The notes under the pieces were generated by a model. That model worked only from the letters and a program-made list of their open reading frames with translations, searched no databases and had not been told where the DNA came from. The translations under genes and the position numbers were made by a program. 64,000 nucleotides of DNA, from positions 62,001 through 126,000 of the forward strand of contig JACVCO010000006.1 in the NCBI GenBank assembly GCA_016741995.1. The letters are read 5' to 3'. This document shows, piece after piece, positions 31,056 through 41,200 of the stretch (positions are counted from its first letter, which is position 1; each line of letters begins with the position of its first letter). This DNA is from Hydrogenophaga sp. (GTDB lineage: Bacteria; Pseudomonadota; Gammaproteobacteria; Burkholderiales; Burkholderiaceae_C).

Positions 31056-31123
31056 ACACCGCCACGCCCTGCCCCACCGCCCACGGCATGCCGCTTGCAT
31101 GGCCACCGCAAGGAGAATGCGCC

Positions 31124-32083
31124 ATGCAACGAAGGCACCTCATCACCCTGGCCACCGCCGCCTTGCTGGCCACCAGCAGCCCGGCACACGCCCAGAGCAC
31201 CACCCTGCGCGTGTGGGTGGGCTTCCCGCCCGGGGGTTCGGTGGACACGGTGGCGCGGCTGGTGGCCGAGAAGATCAAGGCCACGCTGAACCAGAACGTG
31301 ATCGTGGAGAACAAGCCCGGCGCTGGTGGGCGCGTGGTGCTGGGAGAACTCAAGCGCGCCGCGCCCGACGGCAACACCATCGTGCTCGCACCCAGTGGCG
31401 CGTTGGTGATCGCGCCCTGGCTTTACGACAACCTCGGCTACGACCCCATTCGCGATTTCACGCCCATCGCGCGCGCCACGGTGTTCGACTTCGCCGTCAC
31501 CGCCGGCCCGGGCGCCCCGGCCGGCAAGCTGCGCGCCGTGCTGGACTGGATGAAGGCCGACCCCACGCGCGCGAACTACGCCACCTCGGGTGCGGGCACG
31601 GTGCCGCACTTCGCGGGCCTGCTGATCGGCCAGGCCGCGGGCGTGCCGCTCACGCACGTGCCCTACCGCGGCGGCGCGCCCGCCGCGCAAGACCTGCTGG
31701 GCGGCCAGATTCCGCTGATGGTGGACACCGCGTCCGAAACCATCGAACACCACCGTGCGGGCCGCCTGCGCATCCTCGCCGTCACGGGCGAGCAACGCTC
31801 GGCCGCGCTGCCCGATGTGCCCACGCTCAGGGAACAAGGCATCCCCATGGCGGCCGACGCCTTCTTTGCCTACCTCGGCCCCGCGGGCCTTAACGCCCCG
31901 GTGGCCGAACGCATCAGCCACGCGGTGGCCCAGGCGCTGGCCGACCCCGGCATCCAGGAACGCATCCGCGGCTTCGGCCTGGTGCCCAGCCACGCCGGCC
32001 CTGCAGCCACCGCCACCACCGTGGCCGAGCACCTGAAGCGCTGGGAGGCGCCGGTGAAGGCCTCGGGCTTCAAGCCGGAGTGA
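31124..32083 (+). CDS. tripartite tricarboxylate transporter substrate-binding protein (Bug family)
   Basis: LRVWVGFPPGGSVDTVARLVAEKIKATLNQNVIVENKPGAGGRVVLGELKRAAPDGNTIVLAPSGAL. Confidence 0.92.
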   Translation: MQRRHLITLATAALLATSSPAHAQSTTLRVWVGFPPGGSVDTVARLVAEKIKATLNQNVIVENKPGAGGRVVLGELKRAAPDGNTIVLAPSGALVIAPWLYDNLGYDPIRDFTPIARATVFDFAVTAGPGAPAGKLRAVLDWMKADPTRANYATSGAGTVPHFAGLLIGQAAGVPLTHVPYRGGAPAAQDLLGGQIPLMVDTASETIEHHRAGRLRILAVTGEQRSAALPDVPTLREQGIPMAADAFFAYLGPAGLNAPVAERISHAVAQALADPGIQERIRGFGLVPSHAGPAATATTVAEHLKRWEAPVKASGFKPE

Positions 32084-33026
32084 GCGGCCGCGCGAGGCCT
32101 TCGGCGCCGATCAGCACGCCCAGCAGCGCCTGCACCGCCGCCAGCCCGGCGTTCTGCGGCGTGGTGCACACCAGCAGGCGGCGCCGGGCCCAGGCGTCGG
32201 CCAGCGGCACACACACCGCGGGCGCCACGCGCCAGCGGCGCGCCGCGCTCGCCGGCATCACCGCGGCGCCCACGCCGTCGGCCACCAGTTGCGCGATGGC
32301 CGCGAACTGCCCGAGCCGCACGCGGTGGTGCGGCACGCGCCCGCAGCGGCTGGCCTGCACCGCCAGGTAACGGCTCAGGCCGGCGTCGGCCGGCAGGCCC
32401 ACGAAGGGCTTTTCCAGCAGCTCCGCAAAACGCACCGCCCCGGGCGCACGGCCCAGCCAACCGCGCGGCATCAAGGCCACCAACTGGTCGTCGACCCAGG
32501 GCCACGCGATGAGCCCGCGCGTGTCCATGTAATCGGCGGCGATGCCCACGTCGCCCAGACCGCGGTGCAGCCCGTCGATGACGGCGTCGCTGGGCAACTC
32601 CTGCACATCGAGATCGATGTCGGGGTGCTGCACCAGAAAGCGCCCCAGCCGCGGCGGCAGCGGCTCGCCCAGCGCGGCGTTGCTGCACATCAGGCGCACG
32701 GTGCGGCGCAGGCCGCGGCCAAAGCCCGCCATCTCCACGTGCAACGCCTCCAGCTCGGCCAGCACCCGCCGCGCGTGCCGCGCCAGCGCCTTGCCCGCGT
32801 CGGTGGGCGTGGCGCCCGCCTTGGAACGCCCCAACAGCGGCGCGCCCACCACCGCCTCCAGCGCCTTCAGCCGCGCACTGGCCGCGGCCAGCGACAAGCT
32901 GGACGCCTGCGCCGCCGCGGTGATGGTGCCGTGCTCCAGCACCGCGCTGAAGAGGTGCAGGTCGAACGGGTCGACGCGGTAATCCACGGTGCGGCGGGCG
33001 GTGTGTCTGGAACGGGTGGCGGGCAT
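32070..33026 (-). CDS. LysR family transcriptional regulator
   Basis: VDPFDLHLFSAVLEHGTITAAAQASSLSLAAASARLKALEAVVGAPLLGRSKAGATPTDAGKAL. Confidence 0.88.
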   Translation of the reverse strand: MPATRSRHTARRTVDYRVDPFDLHLFSAVLEHGTITAAAQASSLSLAAASARLKALEAVVGAPLLGRSKAGATPTDAGKALARHARRVLAELEALHVEMAGFGRGLRRTVRLMCSNAALGEPLPPRLGRFLVQHPDIDLDVQELPSDAVIDGLHRGLGDVGIAADYMDTRGLIAWPWVDDQLVALMPRGWLGRAPGAVRFAELLEKPFVGLPADAGLSRYLAVQASRCGRVPHHRVRLGQFAAIAQLVADGVGAAVMPASAARRWRVAPAVCVPLADAWARRRLLVCTTPQNAGLAAVQALLGVLIGAEGLARPLTPA

Positions 33027-33108
33027 GGTTCGATCCTTCGGTTTGGCCGAAGGATGCCTCAACACCTGTCTGATCGACAGCGCCGCGGCCCTGGGCCACC
33101 ATGCGCGC

Positions 33109-33837
33109 ATGGCCAATCTCAACGAGCTGCTGCTCATCGCCACCGTCTTCGTGCTCTCGGGCACCGTCAAAGGCATCACCGGTATGGGCTTGCCCACCGT
33201 GGCCATCAGCCTGCTGGGTTTGTGGATGCTGCCGGCCCAGGCCGCGGCGCTGCTGGTGGCGCCCACCCTGGCCACCAACGTGGCCCAGTGCCGCGGCCCG
33301 CACACGCGCATGCTGCTGCGCCGCCTGTGGCCCGCCTGGCTGGCGCTGGCCGGGGTGACGGCGCTGGCCCCGGGCCTGGGCGGCGCCCCCCTGCCCTTCG
33401 ACCCGCGCCACGCGCTCGGCGCCATCCTGGTGATCTACGGCGCCTGGGGCCTGTGGCGCCCGCGCCTGCCCGATCTTTCACAACGCCACCCGGCCTGGGG
33501 CGCCATCGCAGGCGGCACCGCCGGCCTCATGACGGCGCTGACCGCCGTGGCGGTGATGCCGCTCGTGCCCTACCTGCAAAGCCTCAAGCTCGACAAGGAC
33601 GCCTTGGTGCAGGCCCTGGGCATGAGCTTCACCGTCGCCATGCTCGCGCTCGCGCTGCGCCTGCAGGCCAGCGACGGCCTGAACATGTGGTCCATCACCA
33701 CCGTCATCGCCCTGGTGGCGGCCTTCGCCGGCATGTGGCTCGGCGCCCTGGCGCGCGGCCAGCTCAGCGGCCCCGCGTTCCAGCGCGCCCTGTTCATCGT
33801 GTTCATCGGCCTCGGCCTGGCCAACCTCACGAAGTAG
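33109..33837 (+). CDS. TauE/SafE family sulfite exporter-like membrane protein
   Basis: MANLNELLLIATVFVLSGTVKGITGMGLPTVAISLLGLWMLPAQAAALLVAPTLATNVAQ. Confidence 0.87.
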   Translation: MANLNELLLIATVFVLSGTVKGITGMGLPTVAISLLGLWMLPAQAAALLVAPTLATNVAQCRGPHTRMLLRRLWPAWLALAGVTALAPGLGGAPLPFDPRHALGAILVIYGAWGLWRPRLPDLSQRHPAWGAIAGGTAGLMTALTAVAVMPLVPYLQSLKLDKDALVQALGMSFTVAMLALALRLQASDGLNMWSITTVIALVAAFAGMWLGALARGQLSGPAFQRALFIVFIGLGLANLTK

Positions 33838-33851
33838 CGGGCAAGACGGCC

Positions 33852-34034
33852 ATGGTGACGGCGCAGCAGGTGCACCTGGAGGCCACGGCGGCGTTGCTGG
33901 AGCGGGCGTACGGGCTGGCATTGGGGATCGAGGAAGCGGGGGATCGGGCCGCGGGCGATGCGCGGGAGCTGGTAAGCGTGCTGGATGAAGCGCGGGTTCA
34001 GTTGCTGGTTCTCGCCAACGTTCAGAAAAACTGA
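33852..34034 (+). CDS. small hypothetical protein (60 aa)
   Basis: Short open frame MVTAQQVHLEATAALLERAYGLALGIEEAGDRAAGDARELVSVLDEARVQLLVLANVQKN; no recognisable family. Confidence 0.3.
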   Translation: MVTAQQVHLEATAALLERAYGLALGIEEAGDRAAGDARELVSVLDEARVQLLVLANVQKN

Positions 34035-34132
34035 AACCGACATCCAACGTGGTTACCCGGCCATGAGACCTGGGCCTGACCGAACGCAGCACCGACCTGG
34101 TACGATCCACCGCCACCAGCCGGAGGACCCTT

Positions 34133-34642
34133 GTGACCGATATCGTGACCGCTCAAAAGCGCAGCGAAATGATGTCGGGCATCAGAGGCAAAAACACGCG
34201 GCCTGAGCTACAGGTCCGCAAGGCCCTGTTCAGCATGGGCTACCGATTCCGGCTTCATCGCAAGGATCTGCCAGGGCGGCCCGACATCGTGATGCCCGGA
34301 CGGCGAATCGCCATCCTCGTGCATGGCTGCTTCTGGCACGGCCATCAGGATTGCAGGTACGCCAAGACGCCCTCGACGCGTACCGAGTTCTGGGCAGCCA
34401 AACTGAAAAGCAACCGGCAACGCGACCAGCGCGACATCGATGCCCTGCACGCGGCAGGTTGGCGAACGCTGGTGGTGTGGGAGTGCTATCTCCGGTCACC
34501 ACTGCATGCAGACCTCGCCACCGCGTTGCGCGACTGGATCGAGGGTGATCAACAGGTGAGCGACTTTCGCGAACCGACGACTGAAAAGAAGGCCAGCGCC
34601 ACAGCGAAGCGCACCTCAAACACAAAGACCAGCAGCCAATGA
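34133..34642 (+). CDS. vsr: very short patch repair (Vsr) endonuclease
   Basis: GTG start after ggagga; RSEMMSGIRGKNTRPELQVRKALFSMGYRFRLHRKDLPGRPDIVMPGRRIAILVHGCFWHGHQDCRYAKTPSTRTEFWAAKLKSNRQRD. Confidence 0.93.
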   Translation: MTDIVTAQKRSEMMSGIRGKNTRPELQVRKALFSMGYRFRLHRKDLPGRPDIVMPGRRIAILVHGCFWHGHQDCRYAKTPSTRTEFWAAKLKSNRQRDQRDIDALHAAGWRTLVVWECYLRSPLHADLATALRDWIEGDQQVSDFREPTTEKKASATAKRTSNTKTSSQ

Positions 34643-36174
34643 CGTATCCAGTAATCGACCTATTTGCCGGCCCCGGGGGACTCGGCGAGGGGTTCGCCTC
34701 GTTGAAAGACGGCCAAACATTCAAGATCGCCGTGTCAGCCGAAATGGAAGAGAGTGCACACAAGACGCTGACATTGCGCGCCTACTTCCGCCATGTGCGC
34801 AACGCCGGGGACGAAAAGGGGTTGCGCGCCTACTACGACTTCTGTCATTCGGACACTGCGCCGCATCCGTCCGTGGTGGTGCCATCAGCCTGGGCCGTGG
34901 CGAAACAGGAGGCGCAGCGCCTGACCCTCGGCGAGGAACAGGACAACGCGACGCTGGACCACTTGCTACGCAAGGCAAAGGTGCGCCAGAACGACCGCAC
35001 CGTGTTGATCGGCGGGCCCCCCTGCCAGGCGTACTCACTCGTGGGCCGGTCCCGAAACCGCGGCAAGAAGGACTACGTAGCCGAAGAGGATCACCGCCAC
35101 TTCCTGTACCGGGAATACCTCCGCGTCGTCCAGAAGAATCGCCCCGCGGTTTTCGTGATGGAGAACGTCAAGGGCATCCTGACCGCCAAGGTGAATGGCC
35201 GCCTGGTGTTCCACGACATCCTGCGTGACATGGCGGCTCCGAGCGAAGCGCTGGGCAAGGCTCGCGGCCCGCGCTACCGCATTCATTCACTCGTCAACAG
35301 CGACGTGTTCGAGACGGGCATGGACCCGAGGGATATCGATGTAACGCGATTTGTCATCGAGGCCGAGAAGTACGGAATTCCGCAGTGTCGGCATCGGGTG
35401 ATCCTGCTGGGAATACGGGAAGATTTGAAGTACGACGGCAGACATCACCTTAAGCCGGCGCAACCAATCTCACTGAAAGAAGCGATCTTCGATCTGCCTC
35501 CACTGAGAAGCCGTCTCAGTTCTGGAGATAGCGACGAGGCTTGGCGTGGAGAGGTAAAGGCCATGGCGGAGCGCTTGCAGGAGGACGCGATCAGGAATGG
35601 CCTGGATCAAGTTGCACTGGCCATGCGCGGCGAGGCGCTCAATCTGGGCGGTTCTCTGGAAACGGGGAACCTGCGGTACGGACCAAGACAGAACCCGAAA
35701 TCCAAAGACCGGTATCACCGCTGGATATCGGACTCGCGCCTCAACGTCTGGCTGAACCACGAAGCCCGCTCGCACATGGCGAGCGATCTGGCTAGGTACT
35801 TCTATGTGGCCAGCTTCGGCAAGGCACACGGTCGCACGCCGAAGGGGCACCAGAACTTCACACTGGATGGCCTGGCCCCCAACCATAAGAACTGGGAGAC
35901 CGGCCACTTCATCGATCGGTTCAGAGTGCAACTCGAGGCCGAACCAAGCACGACGGTCACCAGCCATATCGCAAAGGATGGGCACTACTTCGTGCACCCC
36001 GATGGAGCGCAGTGTCGCGCATTAACCGTTCGAGAAGCGGCAAGATTGCAGAGTTTCCCGGACAACTACTTCCTTCAAGGAAACCGAACCCAACAGTACC
36101 AACAAGTCGGCAATGCAGTGCCTGCACTGTTGTCGAGCCAGATAGCGCAAGTAGTGTCCAATGCCATAAACTAG
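34639..36174 (+). CDS. C5-cytosine DNA methyltransferase
   Basis: Motif I VIDLFAGPGGLGEGF, IV IGGPPCQAYSLVGRSRNRG, VI FVMENVKG, VIII PQCRHRVILLGIRED, IX/X ALTVREAARLQSFPDNYF...YQQVGNAVPALLSSQIA; ATGA overlap with vsr. Confidence 0.93.
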   Translation: MTYPVIDLFAGPGGLGEGFASLKDGQTFKIAVSAEMEESAHKTLTLRAYFRHVRNAGDEKGLRAYYDFCHSDTAPHPSVVVPSAWAVAKQEAQRLTLGEEQDNATLDHLLRKAKVRQNDRTVLIGGPPCQAYSLVGRSRNRGKKDYVAEEDHRHFLYREYLRVVQKNRPAVFVMENVKGILTAKVNGRLVFHDILRDMAAPSEALGKARGPRYRIHSLVNSDVFETGMDPRDIDVTRFVIEAEKYGIPQCRHRVILLGIREDLKYDGRHHLKPAQPISLKEAIFDLPPLRSRLSSGDSDEAWRGEVKAMAERLQEDAIRNGLDQVALAMRGEALNLGGSLETGNLRYGPRQNPKSKDRYHRWISDSRLNVWLNHEARSHMASDLARYFYVASFGKAHGRTPKGHQNFTLDGLAPNHKNWETGHFIDRFRVQLEAEPSTTVTSHIAKDGHYFVHPDGAQCRALTVREAARLQSFPDNYFLQGNRTQQYQQVGNAVPALLSSQIAQVVSNAIN

Positions 36175-36212
36175 CTTACAGGTTCTAAAGACCGCAACTC
36201 GTCGACTCAACT

Positions 36213-36264
36213 CAATTGCCAATAGGGACAGTCTCAGTTTGCGAATTGTCCACTAGGTCAATTG
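36213..36264. promoter_or_regulatory. imperfect inverted repeat upstream of UvrD-like gene, candidate operator/promoter region
   Basis: Arms 36213-36230 (caattgccaatagggaca) and 36247-36264 (tgtccactaggtcaattg): 12/18 complementary, perfect 6-bp outer and 5-bp inner ends, 16-bp spacer; AT-rich gap. Confidence 0.4.
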
Positions 36265-36279
36265 CTTACAGGGATCCAG

Positions 36280-38256
36280 ATGCCGACTTTTGAGGGATGT
36301 CCGCCCGGCCGCGATAGATTTACCAATGATCCCCAACTTGAGTTGATACGCGCCGATGCATCTGCTCGACTGCTTGTCTTGGCGGCGCCCGGCTCGGGCA
36401 AGACGGAAGTGTCTGCGCGGCGCATCGCGGCACTCCTTTCGCTAGGGCTCACAGCGCCCAACCTGCTAGTGCTGTCGTTCTCGAGGTCCGCTGTCCGGAC
36501 ACTCATCGCGCGCCTTTCCCGCCTCGACGGACTAGACGAACAGGTGCTGGAAGAGCTTCGACATGTCTCCATCCGGACATTCGACTCCTGGACTTTCAGG
36601 ATGCTGCGCCGTCTCGGCGAAGACAGCGACGTTCTCCTCAGAAGGTCTCATAACGAGAACATCGCGGCTCTCGTAGACATACTCCGGTCGCAACATGCGG
36701 CCGAGATAGGGAAGTTGCTCAAGGGCGTGCGCCACATATTGATCGACGAAGTGCAGGACTTGGCCGGCGTGCGCGGCGATCTGGTCTTCGAGCTGTTAAG
36801 GATCATCGCCCCACCTTCGTCGAATACGGTCGGGTTCACGCTTCTCGGAGATCCCGCCCAGTCCATCTACGGGTTCGGCCTGAGGTCCGCCGAGCACCAA
36901 TGCCTGCATGGCGCCACCACCGCGGAGCTGCTCGCGGCGATCAGAAGCGAGTTTGCGCACGTTATGCGCGAAGTCCCCTTGGATCGGAACTATCGGTCGG
37001 TGCCACACATCGCCTCATTCCTCGAGCAGCTCCGCGGCATTCTGCGAAGCGACACGGACGGCGCCCAGAAGCTGGCACAGGTGACCGAGGCGCTGGCAGG
37101 ACTGCCTGCTGCCGACTTCCCGCTGGATGACACCCTGTTCAACTCTTGTCGCTCCCAGTCGATTGCTCTACTTGCGCGGACAAACGGCGAAGTGCTACGA
37201 GTCGCGCAGAAGGTGCTCGGTACAGAAGTGGAGGGACCCGGAATCGCGCTGCAAATCGGCAGCGGGGATCCGACCGCTGCGCCCGCATGGGTGGCCGCTT
37301 TGCTGGCCAGCCTGCGCAGCGGAACGCTGACTCGTCAGCAGTTCACCATGATCCATGCCAGGGCCGCCGGAGACTCGCCAGAGACGTTCTTCGCGCTCGC
37401 GGTGCCACCTGTGGACGTAGCTTGGCAACGGCTAACCACCGCCGCCGGAACGGCTATTGAGGCTCCCTCCCTAATTGTTAGCGAGCTAGCGAAGCGCATG
37501 TCGTGGCCAGACGCATTTCCGGATGACGAAGGCGTGGCTGACTCCGGCTTGTGCATTTCCACCATCCACCAGTCCAAGGGTCGAGAGTTCGATCTCGTTG
37601 CCATCATGGAGCGCGATCCGAACCGCACGCCAGCCGAGTCTGACCCCGAGGAGGAGGCCTGCGTGGGCTTCGTCGCGCTCAGCCGCGCTGCCAAGAGAGT
37701 CGTGCGACTGCCGGCAGACTCCATCTACGCCCCCCCGTCGATGCGAGAGTTCGGGCACGGAACCCGCAAGCGCCTTGTCTGGTGGCGAAACGGCTGGGTG
37801 AACATGGAGATGGGAATCTCAGGCGATGTCGTGCCAGAGAGCTTCGCAAACGTCGCGATTCACGGTTCCGATGAGGCAGTTGCAGAGAACTACCGCTTTC
37901 TTGCGGTCAACTCCCGAACGCTCATCGGCCACAAGGTGATGCTTCGGAAAACTGCGATACCAGGCTCCGAAGGCGGCAAGGCGCGCTACGAGATTTGCCT
38001 GCAGGACGGCAAGCAACCTGGACGCCTTTTAGGTGCGATGCACCAGAACCTCGTCTATGACCTGCTCGGACTACTGCACTCGCACGGCCTTTCGCTGCCG
38101 AAGCTGATCATGAACCTGCGCATTGCGCGTGTCGTCTCGGTTGCAAGTCACGCGGGTGCTGCCTCGGATGTGTCGAGCCTCTTCGCATCCAGCGGGATGT
38201 GGCTAGGCGTCGAACTGTTCGGCACCGGCGATTTTCGAACATTTGCACGAGGCTGA
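36280..38256 (+). CDS. UvrD/Rep-like SF1 helicase with C-terminal extension
   Basis: LAAPGSGKTEVSARRI (I), HILIDEVQDL (II), TLLGDPAQSIYGFG (III), LDRNYRSVPHI (IV), ISTIHQSKGREFDLVAIME (V), VGFVALSRAAKRVV (VI); ~170 aa after motif VI not assigned. Confidence 0.87.
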   Translation: MPTFEGCPPGRDRFTNDPQLELIRADASARLLVLAAPGSGKTEVSARRIAALLSLGLTAPNLLVLSFSRSAVRTLIARLSRLDGLDEQVLEELRHVSIRTFDSWTFRMLRRLGEDSDVLLRRSHNENIAALVDILRSQHAAEIGKLLKGVRHILIDEVQDLAGVRGDLVFELLRIIAPPSSNTVGFTLLGDPAQSIYGFGLRSAEHQCLHGATTAELLAAIRSEFAHVMREVPLDRNYRSVPHIASFLEQLRGILRSDTDGAQKLAQVTEALAGLPAADFPLDDTLFNSCRSQSIALLARTNGEVLRVAQKVLGTEVEGPGIALQIGSGDPTAAPAWVAALLASLRSGTLTRQQFTMIHARAAGDSPETFFALAVPPVDVAWQRLTTAAGTAIEAPSLIVSELAKRMSWPDAFPDDEGVADSGLCISTIHQSKGREFDLVAIMERDPNRTPAESDPEEEACVGFVALSRAAKRVVRLPADSIYAPPSMREFGHGTRKRLVWWRNGWVNMEMGISGDVVPESFANVAIHGSDEAVAENYRFLAVNSRTLIGHKVMLRKTAIPGSEGGKARYEICLQDGKQPGRLLGAMHQNLVYDLLGLLHSHGLSLPKLIMNLRIARVVSVASHAGAASDVSSLFASSGMWLGVELFGTGDFRTFARG

Positions 38257-38279
38257 GACAGGGAAAGGGAGCCCCAAGA

Positions 38280-41200
38280 ATGAAGAGTCGAGACGAATTC
38301 CGGAAGGGCCTGATCGAACTGTTCGACCGCCTCGCCTGCGGTCCGCTGGCAGAGGCGGAGGTGATCGAGTCCGCACCCGGCGATACCTACCTGACCGGGA
38401 TCCTGTGGCCGCGCGGCACGGGCCCCGAAGCGGGGGACGACGAAGGCATCGTAGCCGGGGAAGCCGATGAGCCTGATGGCGACGGGGAAGTCCCTGGCTA
38501 TCGCGCCGTGAAGCCGTGCTCGATCGGCATCACCTTCACCGTCGCTGACAACACCGATGTCGATGTCGACTTTGGTGCGACTGCGAGATACAAGCCCGAG
38601 GGCGCCGCGGCGCCTTCCGAAGGTGAGCCGGCGGTGCAGTTCCGTTCCGGGCGTGGGCGTGCGACGCGCCCTGCCGTCGTTTGGCGGCACGAGCGTCTGG
38701 GATACCGTCTGACTCTTCCCGGCGGCCAAGCTGCAGGCACCTACAAGCTGAGCGAGTTTCTCTGTCCTGACGGCTCGCGCCGGCAGGATCGCGATGTCTG
38801 CCTGCACGTCCGAAGACGAGTTGCAGGCAATGACGCAACACTGACCCTCACCCTCATCAACACAGCGGCCGAAGCGGAGGATCCCTCGATGCGCGACGCA
38901 GCCTGCCTCTTCCAGGCGCAGCTAGTGGTATCGGCCCGCGTCGGTCCGGCTCCCACGACCATCGTGCCTCGCCGGCAGGTGCACTCGAGAGCATCGGATG
39001 CCGATGCTCTGTCCAACCTGCTGATTTACCGCGATGCAGTCGAGTATGCGGTCGGGCACGGCATATCAGTCGAGTGGGCCGAGCCGGTCTCTTCAGGCGT
39101 CGACTGGATCAGGACGGCGTGGCTGCCGCGCCACCACGTGCCAGGCACGGATCCCAGAGGACATTCGAGACTGGGCGATGTCCTCAAGGTACATCCGAGG
39201 CTGCTTCATGCCGAGTGGCTACACACTGCAGATCGAGTCTCCGTCGTCACCGGCCTCGATGCTCTAGTCGGCTGCTACCAGAAGTGGATTAAGGAGAAGG
39301 TCGAGGATCGGATCAAGGAGTTCGTGGACGATCAAAACCGAGCCGCCAGCGCCAATCATGAAAGGTGTCGCGAGGCTTGCTTGCGAATGGGCGAAGGTGT
39401 TCGAGTCCTCGAGGACAACGAAGATGCTTGGCGCGCCTTCCAGCTCGCGAACCAAGCGATGGACATGCAGGCGCGCTTCCCGGCAAAGGGTGACAGGGCT
39501 GGCCCGCTGGAGTGGCGTCCGTTCCAGCTGGCCTACTTGGTCATGGCCATACCTTCCATGGTCTATCCGAAGCGGCGCGATCGCGATTGCATGGACCTGC
39601 TCTGGTTCCCCACGGGTGGCGGAAAGACCGAGGCATACCTTGGCCTCACTGCCTTCCAGATCTTCCTGCGGAGGCTGACTTCCGACGTCGCACGTGCGAG
39701 CGGTGGCGTCGACGTGCTGATGCGTTACACGCTGCGGCTGCTGACCGTCCAGCAGTTCCAGCGAGCCGCGGCGCTGATCAGCGCGTGCGAACTCATGCGC
39801 GTCAAGAGCCCGAAGTCTCTCGGGCAGGCGCGCATCACGATCGGTCTCTATGTCGGAAAGGACACCACGCCCAACTCTATGGCCGATGCGCGGGATGCGC
39901 TCCAGCGCGAGGCCGCAGGCGAGACTCCGAAGTCGACACCTCGCCAGCTGCTGACCTGTCCGGTCTGCTCGGCAGCCATGAGCCGGCAGCACTACCGCCC
40001 TTCACTGACGGAGCCCCGCCTCGACATTGCCTGCCCTTCGCCGGCCTGTCCCACATCGGGTCACACACTCCCCGTGCTGGTCGTCGACGAGTGCATCTAC
40101 GACAAGCCCGCCTCTCTGCTGATCGGTACGGTTGACAAGTTCGCCCAGATCCCAAGAAACGAGAACATCGGAAAGCTCTTCGGGCTGAGGGGAACGCTTC
40201 CCCCGGGCCTGATCATCCAGGACGAACTGCACCTGATCTCGGGGCCGCTGGGTTCGATGTCGGGCCTGTACGAGTCGGCCATCGACATCCTTTGCACGAG
40301 GGACGGCGTGCGGCCGAAGATCATCGGATCCACCGCGACGATCGGCCGAGCTGAGAGTCAGGTCCGCTCCCTGTTCGATCGCAGAGTGCTGCAGTTCCCT
40401 CCACCCGGAATCGACGCTGACGATTCGTTCTTCGCCGTGAAGCTGCAGTCCGGGAGCGATCGCCTGTACCTAGGCGTCCCCACCGCCGGCAGAAGCCCGA
40501 AGTTCACACTTCAGGCTGTCTTGGCAGCACTACTCGAAGGAGCGCAGAAGCTCAGCTTAGCGACCGAAGAGGTCAGCGTGACCGATCCCTACTGGACTTG
40601 CGTGGCCTATTTCAACAGTCTGCGAGAACTTGGCGGCGCGCATGTGCTCGTGCAGGACGACGTTCCGCGCCAGATGGTGTTCCTGTCGAAGCGCCTCGAT
40701 GCCGCATCACCCCGGCCGATGATCAAGAACCCGGTTGCGGAGCTCAGCAGCCGCGTGTCGTCGAGAGAAATCCCGCTGATGCTGAAACGCCTCGAGGCGA
40801 GGCTCGGCGCCGATCCGATGGACGAGCAGGCGGAGGACGTCGTGCTCGCGTCCAACATGATCTCCGTCGGCGTCGATGTGCCGCGACTCGGCCTCATGGT
40901 CATGAACGGCCAGCCCAAGTCGACATCGGAGTACATCCAGGCGACCAGCCGCGTCGGCCGCGGCCTCCCGGGCCTCGTCGTCACGCTATACAACTTCGGC
41001 CGACCTCGCGACCTTTCCCACTTCGAGCACTTCAAGTCCTATCACGCCGCCCTGTACCGAAGCGTCGAGGCGACCAGCGTGACGCCCTGGGCCCCTCGGG
41101 CACGGGACAAGGCACTGCCTGCAGTGCTGATCGGGGCGGTGCGCCAGCTCCTGCCCGACATGGTCGACGACGAGGCTGCGTCGCAGCTTCAGCCCGGCGA

